The notes: generated by a model from the sequence alone, not told the origin. Shown: positions 1-9,280, numbered from the stretch's first letter. The stretch: DNA of 64,000 nucleotides from Halarcobacter anaerophilus (GCF_006459125.1 NZ_CP041070.1:558001-622000), one strand, 5' to 3'. A program made the numbers and translations.

Positions 1-78
1 TTGGAGCGGAGTTTATTATAAAACTTCCCCTTTAAACCAAATTTTACCCTAGTCATTTATTTTTTACTAAATTTTAGA

Positions 79-84
79 TATAAT
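79..84 (+). promoter_or_regulatory. -10 box upstream of aroK
   Basis: A TATAAT hexamer lies about 30 bases before the aroK TTG start, in a T-rich leader. A clear -10 with no obvious -35 fits the Campylobacterota housekeeping sigma factor. It probably drives the aroK-hisD-...-proS run. Confidence 0.5.
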
Positions 85-114
85 CTTCTGATTTAATCAT
101 TATAGGAAATTTTA

Positions 115-630
115 TTGAGTAAGAAAAACAATATAATTCTAATTGGATTTATGGGTGTAGGCAAAGGTACTATAGCAAGAGCTTTAGTTAAAAAAACAGA
201 TTTTTTTGCTGTTGATACCGATGACTTAATAGAGAGTGCAGAGAATAAAAAAATAAAAAAAATTTTTAAAGAAGAGGGTGAATCTTACTTTAGAGATTTG
301 GAAAAAAAATGTGCTTTATGGCTTGAAAAAAATGTTGACAATACCGTAATTTCAACTGGTGGAGGTTTTTTCAGACAAGAAAATATCCACAAAATAGGGA
401 AAATAATCTATTTGGAATCAAGTTTTGAAGGGATATTAAATAGAATTCATAGCGCACCAAATGCAAAAAATAAACTCAAAAAAAGACCTCTGCTTTCAGA
501 TTTAGAAGAGGCTAAAAAATTATATAATCAAAGAATTAAAGATTATGAAGAAGTAGCCGATATTAAAATTGATGTGGAAAATAGAACTATAGATGAGATT
601 GTAAAAGATATATTAGGAAGTATATTATGA
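115..630 (+). CDS. aroK: Shikimate kinase
   Basis: Phosphorylates shikimate with ATP in the chorismate pathway, in the cytosol. The 171-residue product is normal length for the family. It shows a Walker A loop GFMGVGKGT at 11-19, the shikimate-binding DTDD at 34-37, the STGGG loop at 80-84 and a basic lid segment KKRPLL at 122-127. The serine usual in the AroK P-loop (GKST) is glycine here. I took the TTG start because AGGAAA (104-109) sits five bases upstream and no ATG precedes the P-loop. It is the first gene of an operon-like run, and hisD overlaps its stop codon by four bases. Confidence 0.93.
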   Translation: MSKKNNIILIGFMGVGKGTIARALVKKTDFFAVDTDDLIESAENKKIKKIFKEEGESYFRDLEKKCALWLEKNVDNTVISTGGGFFRQENIHKIGKIIYLESSFEGILNRIHSAPNAKNKLKKRPLLSDLEEAKKLYNQRIKDYEEVADIKIDVENRTIDEIVKDILGSIL

Positions 631-1922
631 AAATAATAAAAACAACAGCTTCAAACTTTGATGAAGAGTTTGAAAATATTTTAAGTAGAGCAAAAACCGA
701 TATTAAAGAGGTATCGGCAATTGTTACAGGTATAATTGATGAGATAGTACAAAGCGGTAATGAAGCTTTAAAATCTCACATACAAAAATTTGATAAATGG
801 GAAGTTAAAAGTGACGAAGAGCTTATGATTTCTCAAGAAGATATGAAAAAAGCTTACGATAACATAGATGAAAATCTAAAAAAAGCTTTACATACGGCTT
901 ATGACAGAATAAAAAAATACCATGAAAAACAGCTTCCTAAATCATGGGTGGATTTTGAAAAAAACGGAACAATATTAGGGCAAAAAGTAACTCCTGTAGA
1001 TAAAGCCGGACTTTATATTCCGGGAGGAAAAGCAGCCTATCCAAGTTCCCTTTTGATGAATGCAATTCCCGCAATCGTTGCAGGTGTTGAAGAGATTGTA
1101 GTTTGTACGCCTACACCAAATAATGAAGTAAATGAACTTCTACTTGCTGCATGTCACATCTGTAATGTAAGCAAAGCTTTTAAAGTAGGAGGAGCCAGCG
1201 CTATTGCAGCTATGGCATACGGAACAAAGACAATTCCCAAAGTTGACGTAATAACAGGTCCGGGGAATATATTTGTCGCAACGGCAAAAAAACTTGTATT
1301 CGGTGAAGTAAACATTGATATGATAGCAGGTCCAAGTGAAATTGGAGTTTTAAGCGACAGCAGTGCAAAACCCAAATATCTGGCAATAGATCTATTATCT
1401 CAAGCAGAACACGATGAAATGGCAAGTTCAATTATGATAACAGTAGATGAAAATATTGCAAATGAGACTTCAGTTGAGGTTGAAAATTATTTAAAAAATT
1501 TAAGCAGAGAAAAAATTGCAAGAAAATCTATTGAAGACAGAGGTGCAATCATAGTTGCAAAAGATATGGAAGAAGCAATAAAATTGATGAATGAGATAGC
1601 TCCTGAACACTTAGAAGTTATGACAAGCAATCCTTTTGAACTTTTACCTAAAATCAAGCATGCAGGAGCTATTTTCTTAGGTGAAAATACACCTGAACCA
1701 ATAGGTGATTATATAGCAGGACCGAATCATACTCTTCCAACAGGAAGTACGGCTAAATTTTACAGTCCTTTAAATGTAGAAAACTTTTTAAAGAAAAGTT
1801 CAATTATCAACTTCTCTAAAAATGCGATTGACGAATTAGGAGAAGCTTGTGCTATTCTAGCAGATACGGAAGGTTTAACCGCTCACGCAAAATCAGTAAG
1901 AGTTAGATTAGAAAGTAAATAA
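627..1922 (+). CDS. hisD: Histidinol dehydrogenase
   Basis: Catalyses the last two oxidations of histidine synthesis, histidinol to histidinal to histidine, using NAD and zinc. The 431-residue length is typical. Visible family blocks are PGGKAAYPSS (132-141), GPGN (211-214), AGPSE (234-238), SQAEHDE with zinc ligands Q259 and H262, the catalytic PEHLE (326-330), and IGDYIAGPNHTLPTGS carrying D361 and H368. The ATG overlaps the aroK stop and AGGAAG lies seven bases upstream, so the two genes are probably translationally coupled. It sits among unrelated biosynthetic genes rather than in a his operon, which is common in Campylobacterota. Function is secure. Confidence 0.96.
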   Translation: MKIIKTTASNFDEEFENILSRAKTDIKEVSAIVTGIIDEIVQSGNEALKSHIQKFDKWEVKSDEELMISQEDMKKAYDNIDENLKKALHTAYDRIKKYHEKQLPKSWVDFEKNGTILGQKVTPVDKAGLYIPGGKAAYPSSLLMNAIPAIVAGVEEIVVCTPTPNNEVNELLLAACHICNVSKAFKVGGASAIAAMAYGTKTIPKVDVITGPGNIFVATAKKLVFGEVNIDMIAGPSEIGVLSDSSAKPKYLAIDLLSQAEHDEMASSIMITVDENIANETSVEVENYLKNLSREKIARKSIEDRGAIIVAKDMEEAIKLMNEIAPEHLEVMTSNPFELLPKIKHAGAIFLGENTPEPIGDYIAGPNHTLPTGSTAKFYSPLNVENFLKKSSIINFSKNAIDELGEACAILADTEGLTAHAKSVRVRLESK

Positions 1923-1924
1923 GT

Positions 1925-2221
1925 ATGTCAAAAGATTGGTTTATTGAGGACGAAAACGATATATTTTTTGGAACCGTTAAATCAAAATATTTTGATGTTA
2001 CAAGAGGTGCAAATAAAGAGATTGTTGAAGAAGAATTCGACAAACTCTTAGAAAAAGTTGCAGTAATGGAACTTCTTTTATCAAAAGATAAAGAAGAAGA
2101 TTTTGATATTGATAGACTGATTAAAGAGTATATCTTTCAAAATCTTGATGAAATAGAAAATATAAAAAAAGATTTATATTTAGAACTTACAAGCAATATA
2201 GTTAGTAAGTTAGAATCATAG
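1925..2221 (+). CDS. DUF2018 family protein (HP0242-like)
   Basis: Small acidic helical protein of 98 residues with no membrane segment or signal peptide. Its C-terminal two thirds, from EEEFDKLLEKVAVMELLL onward, resembles what I recall of H. pylori HP0242, a DUF2018 protein whose structure is a knotted helical dimer of unknown function. Location supports this: in H. pylori the gene lies next to the polyprenyl synthase (HP0240) and hemA (HP0239), the same neighbours as here. The ATG follows the hisD stop by two bases and the next gene starts eight bases after its stop, so it is part of the operon. Biochemical role unknown. The family call rests on remembered similarity, not a search. Confidence 0.7.
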   Translation: MSKDWFIEDENDIFFGTVKSKYFDVTRGANKEIVEEEFDKLLEKVAVMELLLSKDKEEDFDIDRLIKEYIFQNLDEIENIKKDLYLELTSNIVSKLES

Positions 2222-2229
2222 GGTTTATA

Positions 2230-3126
2230 GTGGAAGAGTTAGAAAAAGTAAAAGATAAGATAAAAGATTTTATTTTAGAATGCAAAGATGAGAAGAGTTT
2301 AAAGTTATTGGATCTTTTACCGACAGGTAAAATGCTAAGAAGTAAATTGATTTTAAAAATTGCAGGGGTAAATGAAGAGTCTATAAAACTATGTGCAATA
2401 GTTGAGATGATTCATGCCTCTTCACTTTTACATGATGATGTAATAGACGAAGCAGATACAAGAAGAGGAAAACCCTCTATTAATGCCTTGTTTGACAATA
2501 AAACTTCAATAATGTTCGGGGATGTTTTATACTCTAAAGCCTTTACCGAACTATCTCAAATGAATAAAGATATTGCATACACAGTCTCAAATGCCGTAAC
2601 TTTGTTAAGTATCGGTGAGATGTTAGATGTAGATTTGACTGACTCTTTTAATACTTCATATGAAAAGTATCTTGATATGATTTATAAAAAAACAGCCTCT
2701 TTAATTGAAGCTTCTGCAAAATCTGCCGCAATTTTGAGCAATAAAAACAGAGACAAATATGCACTGTACGGTAGAAATTTAGGTCTTGCCTTTCAAATGA
2801 TTGATGATATCTTAGATATAACGCAAGACAGTGCTACTTTAGGAAAACCTGCAATGCTGGATTTTGTTGAAGGTAAAGTTACGATTCCTTATCTTTTATT
2901 ATATGAAAGAGTGGAAGATAAAAAAAGACTGCAATCTTTATATAAAAAGAGTTTATCAAAAGAAGAAGAAGCTTGGATAAAAGAGCAAATGTTTGAAACA
3001 AAAGCTTTAAAAGATTCTATAAACAAAGCAAAAAATCTCGGAAATGAAGCAATTCAAGCTGTAAAAGATGAAAACAACGAATCTTTAGTAGAGATAATGA
3101 GTGCAATGATAAACAGAGAGTTTTAA
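2230..3126 (+). CDS. ispB: Polyprenyl diphosphate synthase, octaprenyl-type
   Basis: Elongates allylic diphosphates with isopentenyl diphosphate to make the side chain of menaquinone. It is cytosolic and Mg-dependent. Both aspartate-rich motifs are present: DDVIDEADTRRG at 69-80 (first DDxxD) and FQMIDDILD at 188-196 (second). The GKMLRSKL block (33-40) is the substrate-binding KxxR region. The 298-residue length fits trans-polyprenyl synthases. Start is GTG, eight bases after the DUF2018 stop. Chain length cannot be read with certainty from the sequence; octaprenyl is inferred from synteny with H. pylori HP0240 and from its position beside hemA. Confidence 0.85.
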   Translation: MEELEKVKDKIKDFILECKDEKSLKLLDLLPTGKMLRSKLILKIAGVNEESIKLCAIVEMIHASSLLHDDVIDEADTRRGKPSINALFDNKTSIMFGDVLYSKAFTELSQMNKDIAYTVSNAVTLLSIGEMLDVDLTDSFNTSYEKYLDMIYKKTASLIEASAKSAAILSNKNRDKYALYGRNLGLAFQMIDDILDITQDSATLGKPAMLDFVEGKVTIPYLLLYERVEDKKRLQSLYKKSLSKEEEAWIKEQMFETKALKDSINKAKNLGNEAIQAVKDENNESLVEIMSAMINREF

Positions 3127-3158
3127 AATATTTAAGATATGCAAAGAGAGTTAATATT

Positions 3159-4457
3159 ATGAGTTATTTAAGTATTAGTTTTTCCCATAAAAATACAGAT
3201 ATTCAAACTAGAGAAAAACTGGCATTTCCCAATGAAGAGAATAAAGATAGATTTTTAAAACAACTGCTAGACGATGAAAATATAGAAGAAGCAATACTTT
3301 TATCAACATGTAACAGAGTAGAAATAATAACTTCGGTTGAAAGTACGGCAAAAGCCTCTAAATCAATAATCCAAAAATTGGATAATTATTCAAAAATCGG
3401 TTTTGAAGATCTTTATGACAGAGCAGATATATATGAAAATGACGGGGCAATTCATCATCTTTTCTCAGTTGCTTCGGCTCTTGATTCTTTGGTAATAGGA
3501 GAAACACAAATAGTAGGACAGCTAAAAGATGCTTTTAGGTTCTCTTTATCTAAAAATTATTGCGAACAAAATCTTCCAAGAGCTTTGCATTACTCTTTTA
3601 AATGCGCCGCAGCTGTGAGAAATGCTACAAGTTTGGGAACGGGTTCTGTTTCTGTCGCAAGTACGGCAGTTGCAAAAGCAAAAGAGATAATAAATGATAC
3701 CGCCGGAGTAAAAGCACTTGTAATAGGTGCAGGAGAGATGAGTGAATTAACTATAAAACATCTTCTTTCAGCAGGATTTGACGTGGTTTTAATAAGCCGT
3801 GATACAAAAAAAGCACAAATGCTGGCAGATACTTTTGAAGAGCATATAGATGTTAAAGAGTATTCAAAATTAGAAGAGTTGTTAAATGAAATTCCTGTAA
3901 TGATAACGGCAACTTCTGCTCCATATCCCATTATTAAACAAGAAATGGTAAAAGAGTGCAGTTTTGAAAGATTTTGGTTTGATATAGCAGTTCCAAGAGA
4001 TATTGACGATATTGAATCTTCTAATTTGATGATTTACTCTGTTGATGATTTGCAAGATATAGTAAACAGTAATATGAGTTTAAGAGCCGAACAGGCAAAA
4101 ACTGCATATGCAATAGTAAATAAAATGTCACTGGAATTTTTTGACTGGTTAAAATCTTTAGAAATTGAACCTGTAGTAAAACATATGTATTTAAAAGCCG
4201 AAGAGATTATTGATAAAAAAGTTGAACATGCTATGAAAAAAGGTTTTATACATAAAGATGATGAAGCAAATATAAGAAAACTTTGTCAAACCGTGATAAA
4301 CGAGTATCTTCATCAGCCTCAAAAAAAGATTAAATCAATTTCAAAAGATAATCAATGCGATATCGTAGTTGGAACACTTCAATCAATTTTCGGCTTGAAG
4401 TCAGATACAAACAGATTAAACAGCCATAATTGCGATAAATTTAAAATAAATGAATAG
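3159..4457 (+). CDS. hemA: Glutamyl-tRNA reductase
   Basis: Reduces Glu-tRNA(Glu) to glutamate-1-semialdehyde with NADPH, the first committed step of C5-pathway haem synthesis. The 432-residue protein has the catalytic cysteine in LLSTCNRVE (C51), the GETQIVGQLKDAF substrate block near 110-122, a Rossmann segment GAGEMSELTIKHL near 191, and a C-terminal dimerisation helix rich in lysine. It starts with ATG after a GAGAG-type ribosome site. It lies between the prenyl synthase and proS, the conserved Campylobacterota order. The hemC gene that often follows proS is absent here, and mscS takes its place. Confidence 0.95.
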   Translation: MSYLSISFSHKNTDIQTREKLAFPNEENKDRFLKQLLDDENIEEAILLSTCNRVEIITSVESTAKASKSIIQKLDNYSKIGFEDLYDRADIYENDGAIHHLFSVASALDSLVIGETQIVGQLKDAFRFSLSKNYCEQNLPRALHYSFKCAAAVRNATSLGTGSVSVASTAVAKAKEIINDTAGVKALVIGAGEMSELTIKHLLSAGFDVVLISRDTKKAQMLADTFEEHIDVKEYSKLEELLNEIPVMITATSAPYPIIKQEMVKECSFERFWFDIAVPRDIDDIESSNLMIYSVDDLQDIVNSNMSLRAEQAKTAYAIVNKMSLEFFDWLKSLEIEPVVKHMYLKAEEIIDKKVEHAMKKGFIHKDDEANIRKLCQTVINEYLHQPQKKIKSISKDNQCDIVVGTLQSIFGLKSDTNRLNSHNCDKFKINE

Positions 4458-4468
4458 GATATAATTAA

Positions 4469-6175
4469 ATGAAATTTTCTCAAATGTTCATACCGACAAC
4501 AAAAGAGACCCCAAATGATGCAACACTGCCTTCTCACCAGTTTCTTGTAAGAGCAGGTTTTATTTTACAAACGGGTGCTGGAATATATGATTATATGCCC
4601 CTTGGTAAAATTGTATTGGATAAAATAAGAGCCGTAGTAAAAGAAGAGATGGATAAAAGCGGAGCAAACGAAGTTCAATTCGGTTTTGTAACTCCTTTAT
4701 CTTTTTGGGAAGAATCAGGAAGAGCTACAGCAATGGGACCTGAGCTTCTAAAATTTAAAGATAGAAAAGGAATGGGTTTCGTATTAAGTCCGACAAATGA
4801 AGAAGCTGTCGTAAATATGATTAAAAATAGAATCACATCATATAAAGATTTACCGATAAATCTTTATCAGATTTATACAAAATTCAGAGATGAGGCAAGA
4901 CCTAGATTCGGACTTATGAGAGGAAGAGAATTCCTGATGAAAGATTCTTACTCTTTTCATGCTACAAAAGAGGATTTAGTAAGAGAATTTCATGTAATGG
5001 AAGAGACTTATAAAAATGTTTATACAAGACTCGGACTTGATTTTAGAGTAGTTTCAGCTGATAGCGGAGCTATCGGTGGAAGCGGTTCAAAAGAGTTTAT
5101 GGTTTTGGCAAACTCAGGTGAAGATACTCTTGTTATCTGCCCAAATTGCGAGTACGGTGCAAATATTGAAGCAGCTACTAGAAAACCTGTGAAAAAAGAG
5201 CCTTTAGAAACAAAAGAACTTCAAAAAATAGAAACACCTAATTGTAAAACAATTGCAGAAGTTAGTGAGTTTTTAAAAGCAGATCCTTTTTACTCTATGA
5301 AAGCAGTTATGAAAAAAGCTGTTTATGAAGAATTATCTGAAGTTGTTTTGTTTTTTGTAAGAGGAACAGATGAACTTGAAGAGACAAAAGCCTGCAATGC
5401 AGCAGGAGCTTTGGAGCTTGAAGATGCGAGTGAAGAAGAAGTTAGAGCTGCAAATCTAGTTCCAGGATATTGCGGAATAATAAATCTTCCCGAAAATATA
5501 AAAGTTTTTGTAGATGAAGAATTAAAAGAAGAAAATAACTTAGTTTGTGGAGCAAATGAAGAAAACTTTCATTATGCGGGAGTTGATTTAACTTCAATGC
5601 AAAATCTTAATTTTGCCGATTTAGTAGCTGTTCAAGAAGGTGATATTTGTTCTTGCTGCGGCGGAAAACTTGAATATAAAAAAGGTATTGAAGCGGGGCA
5701 TATTTTCCAGTTAGGAACAAAATACTCTGAAGCAATGGATGCAAAATTTTTAGACTCAAACGGAAAATCTCAACCTTTTGAAATGGGATGTTACGGTATC
5801 GGAGTTTCAAGATTAGTAGCAGCCGTAATTGAACAAAACCATGATGAAAAAGGTTGTATCTGGACAAAAGAGACTGCACCTTTTATTGTAGACGTAATTG
5901 TATCAAATGCAAAAAAAGATGAAGAACTAGAAGCTGGGATGAAAATCTATGAAGCATTAAAAAATGCCGGGGTAGATACAATCATTGATGATAGAAAACA
6001 ACAAAGATTCGGTTTTAAAATGGGAGATTTTGAGCTTATCGGATTCCCTTATGCAGTTGTAGTAGGTAAGAAATTAAAAGAAGGCTCTGTTGAAGTAGTA
6101 GATAGAAAAACTTTGGAAAAAGTTGAAATCTCTATTGATGAAGTTGTTAACTATTTAATTGAAAAAATCAAATAA
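4469..6175 (+). CDS. proS: Prolyl-tRNA synthetase, bacterial type with editing domain
   Basis: Charges tRNA(Pro) with proline in the cytosol. The 568-residue length and the presence of an INS (YbaK-like) editing insertion between motifs 2 and 3 (roughly residues 225-400) mark the bacterial form. Class II motif 2 is visible as FRDEARPRFGLMRGREF, motif 3 as the MGCYGIGVSRLVAAVIEQ segment near 440, and an anticodon-binding domain follows. The start ATG is 11 bases after the hemA stop. A weak AT-rich inverted repeat (CAAATAA/TTATTTG, 6169-6191) overlaps the stop and may end the transcript, because a new promoter precedes the next gene. Confidence 0.96.
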   Translation: MKFSQMFIPTTKETPNDATLPSHQFLVRAGFILQTGAGIYDYMPLGKIVLDKIRAVVKEEMDKSGANEVQFGFVTPLSFWEESGRATAMGPELLKFKDRKGMGFVLSPTNEEAVVNMIKNRITSYKDLPINLYQIYTKFRDEARPRFGLMRGREFLMKDSYSFHATKEDLVREFHVMEETYKNVYTRLGLDFRVVSADSGAIGGSGSKEFMVLANSGEDTLVICPNCEYGANIEAATRKPVKKEPLETKELQKIETPNCKTIAEVSEFLKADPFYSMKAVMKKAVYEELSEVVLFFVRGTDELEETKACNAAGALELEDASEEEVRAANLVPGYCGIINLPENIKVFVDEELKEENNLVCGANEENFHYAGVDLTSMQNLNFADLVAVQEGDICSCCGGKLEYKKGIEAGHIFQLGTKYSEAMDAKFLDSNGKSQPFEMGCYGIGVSRLVAAVIEQNHDEKGCIWTKETAPFIVDVIVSNAKKDEELEAGMKIYEALKNAGVDTIIDDRKQQRFGFKMGDFELIGFPYAVVVGKKLKEGSVEVVDRKTLEKVEISIDEVVNYLIEKIK

Positions 6176-6202
6176 CTTAATGACTTATTTGTAATCTTAA
6201 TA

Positions 6203-6211
6203 TGATATAAT
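6203..6211 (+). promoter_or_regulatory. Extended -10 promoter for mscS
   Basis: TGATATAAT combines the extended TGn element with a perfect TATAAT (6206-6211), 22 bases before the mscS ATG. GGAGAG at 6224-6229 is the ribosome site. Confidence 0.55.
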
Positions 6212-6233
6212 TTAAAAAACTTTAGGAGAGTAT

Positions 6234-7043
6234 ATGAATAGTGTAGAGACTGTTTCTGATATGATTGGACTTTATGCACTTAATGTTGCAATTGCAATTG
6301 TAATATTTGTAGTAGGTAAATGGTTAGCAAGAAAAATTGCAGATTTTGCCAATAAAATGATGTTAAAAAATAGTAAAGTGGATGCAACTTTAGCAAATTT
6401 TTTAGATGACATTATTTACTATGTTTTAATAGTAATTGTAGTTTTAACAGCACTAAAACAGTTGGGAGTTGATACAACTTCGTTCTTTGCTATTTTAGGT
6501 GCGGCAGGTTTAGCTATCGGTTTGGCTTTAAAAGATTCATTGGGAAATCTTGCATCAGGTGTTATGATTATTCTTTTTAGACCTTTTAACGTAGGAGATT
6601 TTATTAATGCAGCAGGCGTTACGGGAAAAGTTGAAGAAGTTTCGATTTTTAATACTATTTTAATTACTCCGGATAACCAAAAAATCATTGTGCCAAACGG
6701 TTCAATTTCAAGCGGTTCTATTACAAATATAAATGCAAAACCTGAAAGAAGAGTCGATTTGCTTGTAGGAATATCTTATGATGATGATATTAAAAAAGCA
6801 AAAAATATTTTAACTTCTCTTGTTGAAGCAGATGAAAGAGTTTTAAAAGACAAAGGAATTACGGTAGCTGTTTCGGAACTTGCAGACTCTTCTGTTAATT
6901 TTGTAGTAAGAGCTTGGGTAAAAACAGCTGATTATTGGGATGTAAAATTTGACTTAACGGAAAATGTAAAAGTTACATTTGACAAAGAGGGAATTACAAT
7001 TCCTTATCCGCAACAGGATGTACACCACCACAATAATGATTAA
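6234..7043 (+). CDS. MscS-family small-conductance mechanosensitive channel
   Basis: Inner-membrane channel that opens under membrane tension and releases solutes on osmotic downshock. The 269-residue protein has three N-terminal membrane helices (about 12-29, 58-77, 84-113). The third is the pore helix, with the Ala/Gly-rich LGAAGLAIGLALKDSLGN pattern typical of MscS TM3. The beta domain follows (FRPFNVGDFI), and the C-terminal vestibule contains ELADSSVNFVVRAW. It is close to the minimal MscS size. A paralogue lies at 8426-9232 on the other strand with cca between them. Channel identity is clear; conductance class is inferred only from size. Confidence 0.88.
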   Translation: MNSVETVSDMIGLYALNVAIAIVIFVVGKWLARKIADFANKMMLKNSKVDATLANFLDDIIYYVLIVIVVLTALKQLGVDTTSFFAILGAAGLAIGLALKDSLGNLASGVMIILFRPFNVGDFINAAGVTGKVEEVSIFNTILITPDNQKIIVPNGSISSGSITNINAKPERRVDLLVGISYDDDIKKAKNILTSLVEADERVLKDKGITVAVSELADSSVNFVVRAWVKTADYWDVKFDLTENVKVTFDKEGITIPYPQQDVHHHNND

Positions 7044-8412
7044 TATCCCCGAAATATTAGAGGATATTTTATATGAGCTTAAAAGTATCGGTGTTTTGCC
7101 GATACTTGTAGGTGGCTGCGTTAGAGACTCGCTTTTAAACCTTCCTTCAAAAGATTATGATATTGAACTTTTCAATGTGGACTCTTTTGAAAAAGTAGAA
7201 AAATCTTTAAAAAAATTCGGCAGAGTTAAAGAGGTCGGAAGATCTTTTGGAGTAATACTTCTAACTGCACAAGAGTATAGTTTTGATTTTGCATTGGCAA
7301 GAATTGAAAAGAAAATAGATAAGGGTCATAAAGGTTTTGAAGTTGATACCTCCGCTTCTCTAAGTTATAAAGAAGCAGCTTTAAGAAGAGATTTTACTAT
7401 AAATTCAATAGGTTATGACTATTTTGAAAAGAGATTTTTAGACCCTTATAAGGGAATCAAAGATTTAGAAAACAAAATTCTAAGACATATAAAAGATGAA
7501 ACTTTTATAGAAGATGCCTTAAGGGTCTATCGAGCCGTGCAATTTTGCTCAAGATTTAATCTGAAACTTGATTTTAATACTCAAAAGCTTTGTAAAAAAA
7601 TGGTAAAAACAGAAGAGTTTAAAACTTTGCCCAAAGAGCGTATTTTTGAAGAGTTTAAAAAACTTTTTTTAAAATCAGAAAAACCATCACTTGGATTTAA
7701 TCTTTTAAAAGAGTTGGGTATTTTAGACTATTTTCCTGAATTAAAGGCTTTAGTAGGCTGTATACAAGATAAAGAGTATCATCCTGAAGGTGATGTTTGG
7801 ATTCATACTTTAATGAGCCTTGATGAAATGGTTAAAATAAAAACAGGTGAGCAATACAGGGATCTTTATCTTTTTTATGCAGTTTTATGCCATGATTTTG
7901 GAAAACCTTTTTGTACAAAAGAGATAAACGGAAGAATAACTTCACACAAACATGAAGCTTTGGGAGTCGAACCTGCAATTAGTTTTTTGAGCAAAATCAC
8001 GAGTGAAAAAAAATTTATAGAAAAAATTATCCCTTTGATTAAAAACCATTTAGCACCATTTCAATTATATAAAGCGCACTCTTCACTAAAAGCCGTAAAA
8101 AGACTCTCTTTAAAGTGTAATATTGAAGATTTATGTTTAGTCTGTTTGGCTGATTGTAAAGGAAGAACAATTCCAAATAAAGAAAAATGTGATGAAGCCG
8201 TAAAATGGCTTTTAGAAAAAGCGGTAGAAATGAATATCTCAAATGAAGCTTTAAAACCTTTTGTACAAGGAAGAGATTTAATAACATTGGGAATGAAACC
8301 CTCAAAAGAGTTTAAAGAGATTTTAGATTATGCTCTAAATCTGCAAATAGACGAAGAGCTGCAAAAAGATGAGATTTTAGAAAGAGTAAAAAAGAGATTT
8401 AAAATAGAGTAA
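7036..8412 (+). CDS. cca: CCA tRNA nucleotidyltransferase / polyA polymerase family
   Basis: Adds or repairs the CCA end of tRNAs using CTP and ATP. The nucleotidyltransferase head has GGCVRD at 26-31 and the catalytic metal-binding DYD at 40-42, followed by RRDFTINS and the RVYRAVQFCSRF neck. A C-terminal HD-type region carries HTLMSLDEMV and CHDFGKP near 255-300, with FxxxHxxxxP-like features. I place the start at ATG 7036 (458 residues), overlapping the mscS stop by eight bases. An in-frame TTG at 6979 would extend it into mscS with residues unlike the family. Organisms with a single such enzyme use it for CCA maintenance. The gene ends in a convergent terminator. Confidence 0.88.
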   Translation: MINIPEILEDILYELKSIGVLPILVGGCVRDSLLNLPSKDYDIELFNVDSFEKVEKSLKKFGRVKEVGRSFGVILLTAQEYSFDFALARIEKKIDKGHKGFEVDTSASLSYKEAALRRDFTINSIGYDYFEKRFLDPYKGIKDLENKILRHIKDETFIEDALRVYRAVQFCSRFNLKLDFNTQKLCKKMVKTEEFKTLPKERIFEEFKKLFLKSEKPSLGFNLLKELGILDYFPELKALVGCIQDKEYHPEGDVWIHTLMSLDEMVKIKTGEQYRDLYLFYAVLCHDFGKPFCTKEINGRITSHKHEALGVEPAISFLSKITSEKKFIEKIIPLIKNHLAPFQLYKAHSSLKAVKRLSLKCNIEDLCLVCLADCKGRTIPNKEKCDEAVKWLLEKAVEMNISNEALKPFVQGRDLITLGMKPSKEFKEILDYALNLQIDEELQKDEILERVKKRFKIE

Positions 8413-8426
8413 AAATACTCTATTTT
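8401..8426. terminator. Bidirectional terminator between cca and mscS
   Basis: A perfect 11-base stem AAAATAGAGTA / TACTCTATTTT with an AAAA loop (8412-8415) spans the end of cca and reaches the end of the convergent mscS paralogue. The arms give A and U tracts on either strand. Confidence 0.75.
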
Positions 8427-9232
8427 TATGAATTTATAATGTGTACATCTCTTTGTGGAAAAGGGATTGTGATATTGTTTGCATCAAGTGCTTTTTTAAT
8501 CTCTTCTCTTAGTCCAAAATATACATCCCAGTAATTTTCCGTATTACACCAAGGTAAAACCAAAAGATTAACCGAACTATCCGCAAGTGCATTTACTCCT
8601 ACAATACATTGAGGATCTTTTAATACATTTTCATTTTTTGCAACAGTATTCAAAATAACCTCTTTTGCTTTGTCAATATCGCTCTCATACGAGATACCGA
8701 TTTCCATATCGACTCTTAAAGTTCCGTTTCCTGAAATATTAGTAATCGAGTTTGATGAAATAACAGAGTTTGGAATAATAATAGTTTTATTTTGATAAGT
8801 TGTTAGAATAGTATTAAAAATCTGAATCTCTTTTACTTTTCCTACATGACCTTGCGTTTCAATTAAATCACCTATTTTATAAGGTCTGAAAATTAGTAAT
8901 AAAACTCCTCCTGCAAAGTTAGACAAAGAGCCTTGCAATGCTAAACCTACAGCTAAACCTGCTGCACCTAGAACTGCTACAAATGAGGTTGTTGCGATAC
9001 CGACCATTGAGGCAACAGATATAAAAAGTAGTATTTTTAATATCCATGAAGTAAGACTTTTAAGAAAAGGAATTAAAGTTTTATCTGTTTTTGAAGCAAT
9101 TAAAGTTTTTTCTAAAATTTTTTCAACTAATTTTATAGCCCATAAACCCAAAATAAGAGTAACAATTGCCAGTGCAAGTTTGGGTGCATATTCGATTGCC
9201 AGATTTAGAATCTGAGAGATGTATTCTTCCAT
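8426..9232 (-). CDS. MscS-family mechanosensitive channel, second copy
   Basis: A second minimal MscS channel (268 residues) with three N-terminal helices, the pore-helix signature LGAAGLAVGLALQGSLSN, the FRPYKIGDLIE beta-domain entry, and a C-terminal block (ALADSSVNLLVLPW, ITIPFPQRDVH) matching its paralogue at 6234-7043 almost motif for motif. The two genes point toward each other with cca between them. This suggests an old duplication rather than independent acquisition, since they have diverged clearly at most other positions. It lies downstream of lnt on the same strand with a 48-base gap. No promoter of its own is evident. Confidence 0.87.
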   Translation of the reverse strand: MEEYISQILNLAIEYAPKLALAIVTLILGLWAIKLVEKILEKTLIASKTDKTLIPFLKSLTSWILKILLFISVASMVGIATTSFVAVLGAAGLAVGLALQGSLSNFAGGVLLLIFRPYKIGDLIETQGHVGKVKEIQIFNTILTTYQNKTIIIPNSVISSNSITNISGNGTLRVDMEIGISYESDIDKAKEVILNTVAKNENVLKDPQCIVGVNALADSSVNLLVLPWCNTENYWDVYFGLREEIKKALDANNITIPFPQRDVHIINS

Positions 9233-9280
9233 AAAGAAACCTTTAAATTTAAATTTTGATGAATATTATCAAAAAATAAT

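Noticed and set aside
3590-3931. Minus-strand 113-codon open frame within hemA
   Set aside because: Antisense to the well-conserved NADPH-binding region of hemA; no independent start signals.
6979-7035. TTG start for cca inside the mscS gene
   Set aside because: The extra 19 residues lie in the mscS coding end, lack family similarity, and a well-placed ATG exists at 7036.
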